DNA of 64,000 nt from NCBI GenBank assembly GCA_913055785.1, contig CAJXLJ010000001.1, positions 1-64,000 of the forward strand, in the 5' to 3' direction. The stretch's first letter is position 1. Every line of letters starts with the position of its first letter. This document shows, in pieces, positions 16,444 to 25,146 of the stretch. Source of the stretch: an uncultured Parvularculaceae bacterium (GTDB lineage: Bacteria; Pseudomonadota; Alphaproteobacteria; Caulobacterales; Parvularculaceae). The notes under the pieces were generated by a model, which worked only from the letters and a program-made list of their open reading frames with translations, was not told the origin of the DNA and made no database searches. Made by a program: the position numbers and the translations under genes.

Positions 16444-18330
16444 ATGTGCGGGATCGCCGGCATTGTCGATGTAAAGAGCGATCGCGAAATCGACCGGGAC
16501 GCGCTCCATCGCATGACCGATGCGCTGGCTCATCGCGGACCGGACGGCGAAGGCTTTTTTATCGAACCCGGGGCCGGTTTCGGCCATCGCCGTCTGGCGA
16601 TCATCGACCGCGAAGGCGGCGCCCAGCCTTTTACGACGGGAACGCGCCGATGCGTTCTGACCTATAACGGCGAAATCTATAACTACCGGGACCTCGCCCG
16701 CGATCTCGAAAGCGTCGGACTGGCCTTGCGCACCCGTTCGGACACCGAAGCCCTCGCCGAAGGCTGGGCGCGGCGCGGCGGCGAATTCGTTCACCAACTG
16801 CGCGGCATGTTTGCGTTTTCCTTCTGGGAGCCGGACGCCCGCCGCCTGACGCTCGCCCGCGACCGGCTGGGCGAAAAGCCGCTATATTACGCCGAAACGC
16901 CGGACGGGTTTCTGCTGTTCGCATCGGAAATCGGCGCGCTGCTCGCATCCGGTCTGATCGATCCGGATCTGTCGCCGGAAGCGGTCGCGGACTACTTCTT
17001 TTACGGCTACATCCCCGATCCGAAAACGATCTACCGCAATATCTACAAACTTCCGCCTGCGCATCTTCTGATCGTCGAGCCGGGCGCACGCATCCGGCTC
17101 GAGCGGTACTGGCGTCCGGTCTTCGCCTCCGGCGGCAATCTCGGTTTCAACGACGCCGCGGAGATGTTGCGCGAGCGCCTCGACGAGACTGTCGCCGCAC
17201 AGCTCGTCTCTGACGTACCGGTTGGCGCGTTCCTCTCCGGCGGGGTCGATTCGGCGGGTGTGATCTCGGCCATGCATGAAGCCGGCGGCAAGCTCATCGC
17301 CTGCACTGTCGGCTTCGATGCGGAAAGCCATGATGAACGCCGCCGCGCCTCGCTCATGGCGGAGAAGTTCGGCGCCGACCATCATGTATACGCAGCCGGC
17401 CTTGACGCCGGCGAACTCATCGACGAGGTCGCCGCAGCCTTCGGCGAGCCCTTCGCGGATACGTCGGCGCTGTCGAGCTACATCGTGTCAAAAATGGCGC
17501 GACAGCATGTAACGGTGGCGCTCTCGGGCGACGGCGGCGACGAGCTTTTCGCCGGTTATCGCCGATACCCATTCGCGCTTGGCGAAGAGCGGCTGCGCAG
17601 TCTGGCGCCGTTGCCGATCCGCAAGGCCGTCTTCGGTCCAGCCGGCGCGCTCTATCCGAAACTCGACTGGGCGCCCCGCCCCTTGCGTTTCAAGACCACG
17701 TTCCAGTCGCTCGCGCTCACCGCCGCGCAAGGCTACGCCGCCGCTGTCGCGATCAACCTTCCGGCCCGCGCCAGATCCTTGCTGAGCAAGGACTTGCAGC
17801 GCGCCCTCGGCGGCTACAATCCGCATGATGTGATCGAAGCTGCGATGGATGACGCTAATACCGACGATCCGTTGTCCCGGCTTTTATATGCCGATCTCCT
17901 GACATGGCTGCCGGGACGCATGCTGACCAAGGTGGACCGCGCCTCCATGGCGCACTCTCTAGAGGTAAGACCGCCTCTCCTCGATCACCGGATGGTCGAA
18001 TGGGCGGGCGGGCTGCCGTCGCGTTTCAAGCTTTATAAGGGCGCGCGCAAACGTCTCCTGAAAGCCGCCCTCGCGCCGCGCCTCGGCGCCGATTACGTCA
18101 ATGCGCCGAAGCAGGGTTTCGACCTGCCGGTCGACCAATGGCTTCGCGCAGAGAAAAACAATCCGCTCGACCGGCTGGAAGACTCCGCCGTCTGGCGCGA
18201 CAGCGGGCTCATCGACGAAAAAGCCGTGCGCCGCCTCGCCAGAGCGCATCAAAGCGGCGCGGCGAACGCCGGTCAGGAATTATGGAGCGTCATCATGTTC
18301 GACGCCTTCCTGCGCGGCGCGCGGCCCTGA
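16444..18330 (+). CDS. Asparagine synthetase-like amidotransferase of the XrtA system
   Basis: A 628-residue protein with an N-terminal class II glutamine amidotransferase domain (nucleophile Cys2 in MCGIAGIVD; HRGPDGEG; YNGEIYNYRDL) and a C-terminal asparagine synthetase domain with the PP-loop SGGVDSAGVISAM and LSGDGGDELFAGYRRY. Full-length members beside exosortase genes form a distinct group (exosortase A system-associated amidotransferase) thought to modify polysaccharide or peptide precursors rather than make free asparagine; the acceptor is unknown. It is immediately downstream of xrtA. Its 3' end overlaps the convergent GNAT-like gene by 51 bases. Confidence 0.9.
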   Translation: MCGIAGIVDVKSDREIDRDALHRMTDALAHRGPDGEGFFIEPGAGFGHRRLAIIDREGGAQPFTTGTRRCVLTYNGEIYNYRDLARDLESVGLALRTRSDTEALAEGWARRGGEFVHQLRGMFAFSFWEPDARRLTLARDRLGEKPLYYAETPDGFLLFASEIGALLASGLIDPDLSPEAVADYFFYGYIPDPKTIYRNIYKLPPAHLLIVEPGARIRLERYWRPVFASGGNLGFNDAAEMLRERLDETVAAQLVSDVPVGAFLSGGVDSAGVISAMHEAGGKLIACTVGFDAESHDERRRASLMAEKFGADHHVYAAGLDAGELIDEVAAAFGEPFADTSALSSYIVSKMARQHVTVALSGDGGDELFAGYRRYPFALGEERLRSLAPLPIRKAVFGPAGALYPKLDWAPRPLRFKTTFQSLALTAAQGYAAAVAINLPARARSLLSKDLQRALGGYNPHDVIEAAMDDANTDDPLSRLLYADLLTWLPGRMLTKVDRASMAHSLEVRPPLLDHRMVEWAGGLPSRFKLYKGARKRLLKAALAPRLGADYVNAPKQGFDLPVDQWLRAEKNNPLDRLEDSAVWRDSGLIDEKAVRRLARAHQSGAANAGQELWSVIMFDAFLRGARP

Positions 18331-19398
18331 ACCTTTCAGAGCATTCCTGATCGCGATGCGCCATGACGAACGCTCAAGGGCAATGCTCGTGAGGGTTACC
18401 GCCGGCGCTCCGAACCGGCGCTTGTAGTCGGCCTCGCCGGCGAGCAGGTCGTAAACACCGGCGCCGTGTTCAAGATAATGCTGGCAGGCAAGCGCATGGC
18501 AGACAAAGCCGGGCGTCAGCCGGTTGTCGTCTTCCGCCCTGAAGCCGCTTTGATAGTTCATGACGCGGCCTTCATAACTGAAATTGTAAAGCACGCCGAT
18601 CGCCTCATCCCCGCAAGTGATTTCCATCAGCTCGCAGGCGTCTGGCGCCAGCCTCTGAAGCTTTTCATGGAAGTCGAGGAAAAGCCGGTTGGAGAAGGCC
18701 CCGACGCCGCGCCACCGCGCTTCATGCAATTCGCCGAGCCGGCGCCATGCATCGAGACGGTCTTCATTGGATGCGATGCGGCAGGTCAAATTTCCACGCT
18801 CTTCGTATCCGCGGATCGCGCGCCGGACCTTGTTGCGCAAGGAAGCGCTTTCAAGACTCTCGATAAAGTCTCCCCCGCGCTCCCTGATCGCCGCGAGATC
18901 AATCGCATAAACCGGCTGCTCGAGGAGCGTCCTCGACGCCCAGGGCCCGCCCTCTGCGAAGCCGCGCACCGCCGCAGACATTTCCGGCCGCAGATTTCGA
19001 AAGACAATTGTATCGGCGCCGCAAAACCGGCTTGCGATTTCCGCGATCATCGCGCCGCGCAAAGATGGGTCCGCGCCGGGAAGGCTCAGAAAATCGACAT
19101 ACTCCATGTAAATCGCGTCAAGCGAAGGGTCGCCGGTTTCGAAAAACCGCGCTTCCTCAAGACCGATTATCGCCGGCCGTCGCCCACCGCCGCCGATAAC
19201 CCCCATCATGACAGGCTTATCTCCCTCCCGCGCTTCTATGGAGAAAAGCCGGGCGCGGGCCCGCGCGCATTCAAGCCAAGCTTCCAGCCATGACGGGGAC
19301 TGAAAAAAAGTCTTCTGATCAGCATGCGCGAAAAGCATTCGCCAGCGTGCGAGAAAAGCGGCGGCGTCTCCTATCGGCTCGATGACAATCTCAGCCAT
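18280..19398 (-). CDS. GNAT/FemAB-like acyltransferase (CelD/BcsL type)
   Basis: A 372-residue cytoplasmic protein of the Acetyltransf_6/CelD-like kind. QKTFFQSPSWLEAWLE lies near the N-terminus. LESASLRNKVRRAIRGYEERGNL lies in the middle, followed by RLGELHEARWRGVGAFSN, and FSYEGRVMNYQSGF lies before GAGVYDLLAGEADYKRRFG. Such proteins are frequent in exopolysaccharide and exosortase loci, where they may add an acyl or aminoacyl group to a sugar or peptide. I chose ATG 19398, which overlaps the glycosyltransferase stop by eight bases; a TTG six codons upstream is less likely. Coupled translation with the glycosyltransferase is likely. Confidence 0.78.
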   Translation of the reverse strand: MAEIVIEPIGDAAAFLARWRMLFAHADQKTFFQSPSWLEAWLECARARARLFSIEAREGDKPVMMGVIGGGGRRPAIIGLEEARFFETGDPSLDAIYMEYVDFLSLPGADPSLRGAMIAEIASRFCGADTIVFRNLRPEMSAAVRGFAEGGPWASRTLLEQPVYAIDLAAIRERGGDFIESLESASLRNKVRRAIRGYEERGNLTCRIASNEDRLDAWRRLGELHEARWRGVGAFSNRLFLDFHEKLQRLAPDACELMEITCGDEAIGVLYNFSYEGRVMNYQSGFRAEDDNRLTPGFVCHALACQHYLEHGAGVYDLLAGEADYKRRFGAPAVTLTSIALERSSWRIAIRNALKGSGPRAAQEGVEHDDAP

Positions 19399-20518
19399 GA
19401 CGCCTAGCCAGTTCAAGATAAAGCTTACGGTGACGTTCGATCATGGTCGCGGCGTTGAATTCATCCCTGGCTTTTCGGCTGTTCGCCGCGCCAATTTTCT
19501 CACGTGCGTCCTGATCCTGCATAAGGTGCGCCAGCGCGTCCACAAATGCATCCTCGTCGCCAAGCGGCGTGATGAACGCCCGGTTCTCTTCCGAGACCAT
19601 CTTCGCGATATCGCCGACATTGGTGGCGACCACCGGCAGACCGGACGCCATCGCCTCCATCAACACGAGCGGCGCCTGTTCAGTGTCGGAAGAAATCGCA
19701 AAGACGTCGAATTCATTATACGCTTCCTCCGGCGCGCGAGTCGGCCCCGGCAGGGAAATACGGTCTCTGGCGCCGCTGCTTTCGATTGAATCGCGTAAAT
19801 GCGTGCGCTCAGGTCCCGCGCCGTAAATCGTCAGCGCCGCCTTGCGCGCCTGGTCGGCCTTCACGAAAGCGTTGACCAGCCGCGTAAAATTCTTCTCCGG
19901 CCGTAACGCGCCAACGGCGCCGATCGTAATGCGATGACCGAGCCGGGACGACTTCGTTTGAAATCGCGCGTAGTCAACGCCGTTTTCGATCCGCAGCACC
20001 CGGGAGGCGTCGAGCTTCCAGATGTCCTTCGCGGCGGCCTCCAACTCGTGTGAAGGCACAACCACCATCGCCCCTCGTAGCAACAATCGCCGCGCGATCA
20101 CGCGCCGTTCTTTTTGCTCCCGCACGGATTCTCCCGGCCCGAAGCCGTCTTCGAAATGGAGGTGCGGCAGACGCGGCCCGAGACGATTGGCGATCGAGGC
20201 TTCAATGGAGCCCCAGTTATACGTGCATAAAATATCGGGCTTGGTATCCTTCAAAAGCTTCCTGTAGCGGATAACGTTAGCAAGGCTGATGAAGGCGGAC
20301 TTGCGCGCCGGAAACTTCCAGTATCGGACCGGCGCATGGTAAGGCACCAGCGATCGCGCCGTGAAATCGCCGTCGAGCGCGGTTACATGATGAGAAAACG
20401 CGCCGCCCATGCCGCCGGCGGTCACAGCAAAGCGCGCCTGTTGGCCGCCATAGCCAAAGGACGGAAAGACATGCAGCATCGTGATTGGCGCTGCTTCCGG
20501 GTTTTGGGCGCCTATCAT
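19391..20518 (-). CDS. Glycosyltransferase family 4 protein
   Basis: A 375-residue GT-B fold transferase. The N-terminal domain begins TMLHVFPSFGYGGQQARF, the glycine-rich acceptor-side loop of GT4 enzymes, and has LHFEDGFGPGES. The C-terminal domain has GAVGALRPEKNFTRLVNAF, LTIYGAGPE and the nucleotide-sugar-binding EX7E region SSDTEQAPLVLMEAMASGLPVVAT. It presumably transfers a hexose to a lipid-linked or polysaccharide precursor on the cytoplasmic face. The start is ATG 20518; an in-frame TTG at 20554 is possible. With the following GNAT-like gene it faces the xrtA-amidotransferase pair, so the four form one locus. Confidence 0.88.
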   Translation of the reverse strand: MIGAQNPEAAPITMLHVFPSFGYGGQQARFAVTAGGMGGAFSHHVTALDGDFTARSLVPYHAPVRYWKFPARKSAFISLANVIRYRKLLKDTKPDILCTYNWGSIEASIANRLGPRLPHLHFEDGFGPGESVREQKERRVIARRLLLRGAMVVVPSHELEAAAKDIWKLDASRVLRIENGVDYARFQTKSSRLGHRITIGAVGALRPEKNFTRLVNAFVKADQARKAALTIYGAGPERTHLRDSIESSGARDRISLPGPTRAPEEAYNEFDVFAISSDTEQAPLVLMEAMASGLPVVATNVGDIAKMVSEENRAFITPLGDEDAFVDALAHLMQDQDAREKIGAANSRKARDEFNAATMIERHRKLYLELARRHG

Positions 20519-20580
20519 GGCGGTGAGATTTGCCGCAGTTCGCGCCGCGTGCAAAGGCTATCAAGTAACAGGATAAGACG

Positions 20581-21069
20581 ATGAGCGAAGACGTCGTTAT
20601 CAGAACCGAACTTGCGCCGGGCGATCTAGGACGGCTGATTGCGCTCCATGGAACCGCCTATGGGGACGATCCGGTGCATTTCGGGCTCAAATTCGAAGCG
20701 CATGTGGCGCGCACCGTCGCGGAGTTCGTCATCGACAATGACGCAAAGGGCCGGGTCTGGCTGGCGGAAAGGAACGGCGAGACGGTCGGCTGCGCCGCGA
20801 TGGTCGACCGCGGCGATCAGGGCCAGTTGCGCTGGGTGGTGCTCGCGCCGGCGGAGCGCGGCAAGGGGCTCGGCGAAAAGCTTATCCGCGCCGCCATCGA
20901 CTACGCCGAAGAGCGAGACTATCGCGAAGTCTATCTCGAAACGACCGACGGGCTCGACGCCTCGATGGCGATTTACAAAAAGCTCGGCTTTGAAATTGCG
21001 AAGGAAGAAACGCAATCGCTCTGGGGCCGGTCCCAGAACGTCATCATCATGGTGAAGAAGCGGCGTTAA
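20581..21069 (+). CDS. GNAT family N-acetyltransferase
   Basis: A 162-residue single-domain acetyltransferase. The acetyl-CoA-binding motif A appears as LRWVVLAPAERGKGLGEKLIRAAIDYA, and YREVYLETTDGLDASMAIYKKLGFEI is the following strand-helix unit. The substrate cannot be told from sequence; the shape recalls small-molecule or MarR-linked GNATs. It is divergent from the glycosyltransferase and its last four bases overlap the 3' end of convergent pdhA. Confidence 0.85.
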   Translation: MSEDVVIRTELAPGDLGRLIALHGTAYGDDPVHFGLKFEAHVARTVAEFVIDNDAKGRVWLAERNGETVGCAAMVDRGDQGQLRWVVLAPAERGKGLGEKLIRAAIDYAEERDYREVYLETTDGLDASMAIYKKLGFEIAKEETQSLWGRSQNVIIMVKKRR

Positions 21070-22061
21070 GCCTCGGCGAGAATATCGGTATAGAGTTCTT
21101 CCGGCGCCGGTTCGGGACTTTCGAGAGCGAAGTCCGCTGCATCCTTGACGATCGCTTTGACGTCCTTGTCGATTGCTTTCAGCGCTTCTTCGTCAGCGTA
21201 ATTCGCGTCGCGTATGCGCCGCTCGCAGCGCCTGATCGGGTCGTTGTGTTCGCGCACGTCGTCGACTTCCTCACGGGTGCGGTATTTCGCGGGGTCGGAC
21301 ATCGAGTGGCCGCGATAGCGATAGGTTTTCATTTCAAGCACATAAGGACCTTCGCCGGCCCGCGCATGATCGACCGCCTGACGGGCGGCCTCACGCACCG
21401 CCAGCACGTCCATGCCGTCCACCTCCATGCCGGGAATGCCGAATGCGGCGCCGCGGCGATAAAGATGCGTGTCGGAGTGAGAACGCGTGACGCTCGTGCC
21501 CATGGCGTACTGGTTGTTCTCAATGATGAAAACCACCGGCAGCTTCCAGAGCTGCGCCATGTTCATGGCTTCGAATACCTGGCCCTGGTTTGACGCGCCG
21601 TCGCCGAAATAGGTCAGGCTGACGCTGTTGTCGCCGCGATATTTGTTGGCGAAGGCGAGACCGGCGCCGAGCGGGATCTGCGCGCCGACAATGCCGTGAC
21701 CGCCGTAGAATTCTTTCTCCTTGGAGAACATGTGCATGGAGCCGCCCTTGCCCTTGGAGTAGCCCCCTTCGCGGCCGGTCAGCTCCGCCATGACGCCTTT
21801 CGCATCCATGCCGCAGGCGAGCATGTGGCCGTGATCCCGGTAACCCGTGATGGTCTGGTCGCCGTCCTTCTTGACCGCCTCCATACCGACCACAACCGCT
21901 TCCTGACCGATATAAAGGTGACAGAAGCCGCCGATATGTCCCATGCCGTAAAGCTGGCCCGCCTTCTCTTCAAAACGGCGGATCAGCAGCATGTCCCGGT
22001 AATATTTGAGAAGTTCGTCCTTGGTCGCGGAAAGATTGGATTTCGAGGCGTCGTCCGGCAT
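21066..22061 (-). CDS. pdhA: Pyruvate dehydrogenase E1 component, alpha subunit
   Basis: A 331-residue TPP-dependent subunit that decarboxylates pyruvate in the pyruvate dehydrogenase complex. Motifs include LLIRRFEEKAGQLYGMG, GFCHLYIGQEAVVVG, the TPP/Mg site GDGASNQGQVFEAMNMA...ENNQYAM and YRYRGHSMSDPAKYRTREEV, which holds the phosphorylation-loop-like region. Length is normal. In many alphaproteobacteria pdhB and pdhC follow directly; here the next gene on this strand is the glycosyltransferase and the space is occupied by a convergent GNAT, so the beta subunit must be encoded elsewhere. ftsB lies 97 bases upstream. Confidence 0.95.
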   Translation of the reverse strand: MPDDASKSNLSATKDELLKYYRDMLLIRRFEEKAGQLYGMGHIGGFCHLYIGQEAVVVGMEAVKKDGDQTITGYRDHGHMLACGMDAKGVMAELTGREGGYSKGKGGSMHMFSKEKEFYGGHGIVGAQIPLGAGLAFANKYRGDNSVSLTYFGDGASNQGQVFEAMNMAQLWKLPVVFIIENNQYAMGTSVTRSHSDTHLYRRGAAFGIPGMEVDGMDVLAVREAARQAVDHARAGEGPYVLEMKTYRYRGHSMSDPAKYRTREEVDDVREHNDPIRRCERRIRDANYADEEALKAIDKDVKAIVKDAADFALESPEPAPEELYTDILAEA

Positions 22062-22158
22062 GCGATCAGGCTCCCTTGTTCGGCGGGCCAGTCATACGCG
22101 CACGCCCACCAGCGGGCAAGCCGGGCAAATAACGCCGAAGCGCTTGTTTTGGCTGGTT

Positions 22159-22491
22159 TTACTTCCCCGCCTGCGCGGCGGCGTCGCGAAGGACGCGCCT
22201 TGAGACGACCTTGTCGCCCTCGCGGCTGTAGCCGAGAACGCTCCTGATCCGCTCATCGATCAGGTCCGGGTCGAGGGATTTCGAATTGAGCTGATCGGCG
22301 CGCTGTTCGAGCTCAAGGCGGTGGGCCCGCAACGCGTCCACGTCGGCGGCCTTTTCCTCGACATCCTTTTCAAGCGCAGCGAGCGCGCCATAGCCGGACG
22401 AACCGGCGAAAGCCGAATACGCCATCGCCGCCGCCCAGAAGAGCATCAGCGCCGGCGCAATGATTCCGAAAATGAACTGTCTGCTGAACAT
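22159..22491 (-). CDS. ftsB: Septum formation initiator FtsB/DivIC family
   Basis: A 110-residue bitopic protein. One membrane segment (about 5-25, FIFGIIAPALMLFWAAAMAYSAF) is followed by a periplasmic coiled coil (LAALEKDVEEKAADVDALRAHRLELEQRADQL) and DERIRSVLGYSREGDKVV. FtsB links FtsL and FtsQ in the divisome. I prefer ATG 22491, preceded by GGCGAGAG, over ATG 22509, which has no ribosome site. A perfect TTAA-N7-TTAA box lies about 46 bases upstream, so CtrA control is plausible. The eno-ftsB-pdhA neighbourhood is typical of alphaproteobacteria. Confidence 0.88.
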   Translation of the reverse strand: MFSRQFIFGIIAPALMLFWAAAMAYSAFAGSSGYGALAALEKDVEEKAADVDALRAHRLELEQRADQLNSKSLDPDLIDERIRSVLGYSREGDKVVSRRVLRDAAAQAGK

Positions 22492-22536
22492 CAACTCTCG
22501 CCCTGCCATGAATCGAATCAGATGAATCGGGCGCGG

Positions 22537-22551
22537 TTAACAAATCGTTAA
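22537..22551. promoter_or_regulatory. Perfect CtrA-type box upstream of ftsB
   Basis: TTAA, seven bases (CAAATCG), TTAA: an exact match to the CtrA full-site consensus. It lies 46 bases upstream of the chosen ftsB start and just before the terminator of the metalloprotease gene. By position it most likely regulates ftsB; binding is inference. Confidence 0.6.
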
Positions 22552-22557
22552 TTCATG

Positions 22558-22584
22558 AAAAACGGCGCCCCTGATGGGGCGCCG
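22558..22584 (-). terminator. Intrinsic terminator of the RTX metalloprotease gene
   Basis: A perfect nine-base stem, CGGCGCCCC / GGGGCGCCG, with a TGAT loop. Read on the minus strand it is followed by five T residues. It lies 26 bases after the protease stop and insulates ftsB. Confidence 0.85.
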
Positions 22585-22609
22585 CAGTTCTTGATCTGTA
22601 ATGAATCTG

Positions 22610-25042
22610 TCAGGAGAAAATGAAATCGCTGGCCGTGACATGCACATTCGTTACGATTGTAAAGTCAGCGCTACCATCGCCGTCTGTGTCGCCCTCGATG
22701 AAGCTCTTACCGCCAGGGCCGGCATAGGCGCGTAATTCTCCCGCCGTGTTGCTGAAGGCGCTCGACCCGATCCAAGCGAACGCATCATGGCCGCCGCCGT
22801 CGATTGCGTCCAATCCGCTCAGATCGATAACATCGTGGCCCTTTTTGAAGCTCTGGATGATATCCGTGCCGCCGGTTTCAGTGAATTCGAAGATGTCATC
22901 ACCGTTGCCGCCAACCAGCGTATCATCGCCGGCGCCGCCGTTCAGCACGTCATCGTCGTTGCCTCCCAACAACAGGTCGTTGTCGGCGCCGCCGTGGAGA
23001 ACGTCCTCTCCCCGACCGCCTTCCAGCGTATCGTCGCCTTCGCGGCCCATTAACGTGTCGTCGCCGTTCTGACCGCCGCCGCTGAGATTATTGGCGACCT
23101 CATTGCCGAGGATGATGTCGTTTCCTTTGCCGCCGACGGCGTTCTCGATAACCACGCCGTGCGCGATCGTGTAGCCGCCGTAAACACCCCTTGCGTACGA
23201 CATCGCACCGCCGCCAGTGGGCGAGTAGTCGATCGTCGCTGCGAGAAGGTCAATCTGGGCGTCCGTATCGCCACCGTAAACAATCGTGTCCGTTCCGCCG
23301 GTATCCCAGATCGTTTCATAATACGTTCCGGGTTTGCTGAACTTGCCGATTTCGTAGACGTCATTGCCTGTATTGTGCGGATTGATGACGCCGTAGCGTT
23401 CTTGCAGCGCCGCAATGTCAAATGCGCTGAGCGTGCCTGACCAGCCGTTGTCGATGCCTGCCGCGGTGTAAGGCGACGGGCCGTCCGGATGGAGCTGCCA
23501 GGCGTCATTGTAGGACATGACCGTATAGACGCCCTGATTGAGATCATAAACGCCGAACGATCCCTGAGACGCCGTCACGCCAAACAGGACCTCAGAGCCG
23601 CCGCCCGTATCATGCGGGTGGGCGAGCCCGTGCGCATGACCGAATTCATGCAAGACGACGCCGAAAGAAAAGCCGCCCTGAAGCAGGCTCTGCTGCTGGT
23701 CAAAGTTCCAGCCGCCGCTGAGAACGTTGAAAACACCAACGCCCTGCGAAGCGCCGTAGCTCGGATCCTGCGGGAAGAAGTAGGCGCCGTATTGCTGCGA
23801 TTCAGTCTTCAGCAGGCGGAACGTCGCTTCATCCACATCGTCCGTGATTTCATAATTCACGCCGAGGATGTTCTCATATTCCTCAAGCGCCAGCATGACT
23901 TGCTGTTTTTCATAATCATTCCAGTCGATGGTGACCATCGCGCCGCCGTTATCGCCGGTCTGATCGAAATTCTCATCCGAATCGCCGAAGTAGACGTATG
24001 CCGTGTTCGACTCGTCGAAAGCGACATTATTCGCGCTCTCCCAGATGAGCGAGTCCAGCGGATCCAAGGCGGACAGATCGATTTCTTGAGACGTGATCGA
24101 AAAGCCGCCTGTCCATGGCGCCCATGAAAATACATCAAGGTAGTAGGTGCCGGTTTCGGCGGCCTGGAAGGTTATTCTGGAACTGATGTCGCTTGGGAAA
24201 CTGATGTCGTCGTTGAATGTGACGAAATTGCCGGACGGATCATAGATAGCCGCGACAGTATCAATTTCACCCGGCGGAAGCGCAAACCAGTCGGAGGCGT
24301 AATCCGCGCCGCCCGCAACCTCGATTGTATAGATCTTTCCGGCTTCGGCGGCGAAAGCGAATGTATCTACTTCACCATAGCTCGGCCCGTAGACGACCCC
24401 CGGACCGGGATCGATATAGCCGTATTTGATCGATCCGATCGTGAGCGGTTCAGCGCTGCCGAAGGTGTCTCCAACGACGTCAAAGCCCGGCGTAGCGACT
24501 GCATCCAGTGTATAATCGCCCGTCAGTGTCGACCAGCCGCCTACTGCCAAGTAATGAGTGCCTGAATAGTCGGCCGTGTACGTTATTAATGACATACGGC
24601 CGGCACCGCCGTCATCGTCCTCGGCGACAACAGTCAGCGTGTCGTCGCCAATATAAAGAAGCGTATCTTCTATGGGCGTCGCGCCCGAACCATAGACAGA
24701 GAATATATAAGTCTGACCGGCAGCAAGACTGATCGAATACAGATCAACCTCGCCCGGCGCGCCGATTGTGCCGTCAACGATGACTTCGGAAGGAACAGAG
24801 CTGAGCTCCGTAGGCGCAGACGCAACGCCGCTCAAGGTCGACGGCGAAGCGATCGGCGAACCGCCGCTTTTGAAATGCGGATCCCATTCCGGATAGACGA
24901 TGATATCGCCCGGATCCGGTTTATTCAGAACGTCACCTAGATCGCCGCGTTCCAGGCCGACTTGCAACTCTTCTGTTTGCGAGCTTGTTTGCGAGCTCTG
25001 GCTTTCGTCAAGGTCCGCGAAACGATTGGATTTTTTCGCCAT
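22610..25042 (-). CDS. Secreted RTX metalloprotease (M10/serralysin type) with two pre-peptidase domains
   Basis: An 810-residue protein with no N-terminal signal peptide. Order of parts: a Gln/Ser-rich N-terminus; two PPC-like beta domains (about 75-185 and 190-325); a metzincin catalytic domain with HEFGHAHGLAH at 465-475 and the Met-turn MSYN at 509-512; then RTX nonapeptides (GGxGxDxL repeats from GREGDDTLEG to GGNGDDIFEF). The last part is a C-terminal M10_C-like domain ending in ASDFIFS, a hydrophobic end expected for a type I secretion signal. It would be exported by an ABC/HlyD/TolC system not present here and activated by calcium. It sits between ftsB and eno and has a gene-specific terminator, suggesting an acquired unit. 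Confidence 0.9.
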   Translation of the reverse strand: MAKKSNRFADLDESQSSQTSSQTEELQVGLERGDLGDVLNKPDPGDIIVYPEWDPHFKSGGSPIASPSTLSGVASAPTELSSVPSEVIVDGTIGAPGEVDLYSISLAAGQTYIFSVYGSGATPIEDTLLYIGDDTLTVVAEDDDGGAGRMSLITYTADYSGTHYLAVGGWSTLTGDYTLDAVATPGFDVVGDTFGSAEPLTIGSIKYGYIDPGPGVVYGPSYGEVDTFAFAAEAGKIYTIEVAGGADYASDWFALPPGEIDTVAAIYDPSGNFVTFNDDISFPSDISSRITFQAAETGTYYLDVFSWAPWTGGFSITSQEIDLSALDPLDSLIWESANNVAFDESNTAYVYFGDSDENFDQTGDNGGAMVTIDWNDYEKQQVMLALEEYENILGVNYEITDDVDEATFRLLKTESQQYGAYFFPQDPSYGASQGVGVFNVLSGGWNFDQQQSLLQGGFSFGVVLHEFGHAHGLAHPHDTGGGSEVLFGVTASQGSFGVYDLNQGVYTVMSYNDAWQLHPDGPSPYTAAGIDNGWSGTLSAFDIAALQERYGVINPHNTGNDVYEIGKFSKPGTYYETIWDTGGTDTIVYGGDTDAQIDLLAATIDYSPTGGGAMSYARGVYGGYTIAHGVVIENAVGGKGNDIILGNEVANNLSGGGQNGDDTLMGREGDDTLEGGRGEDVLHGGADNDLLLGGNDDDVLNGGAGDDTLVGGNGDDIFEFTETGGTDIIQSFKKGHDVIDLSGLDAIDGGGHDAFAWIGSSAFSNTAGELRAYAGPGGKSFIEGDTDGDGSADFTIVTNVHVTASDFIFS

Positions 25043-25146
25043 AGGGGTCCCCCGAGTGTGTTGAATGAGTTAAATTGAACATTCAGACGGTGACACCATT
25101 TTCGTGTGAGGTCTATTTCCCTCGGCATCTTTGGAACATTAACATT

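Noticed and set aside
22850-23110. Periodic sequence suggestive of a tandem repeat array
   Set aside because: It encodes the RTX nonapeptide repeats of the metalloprotease.
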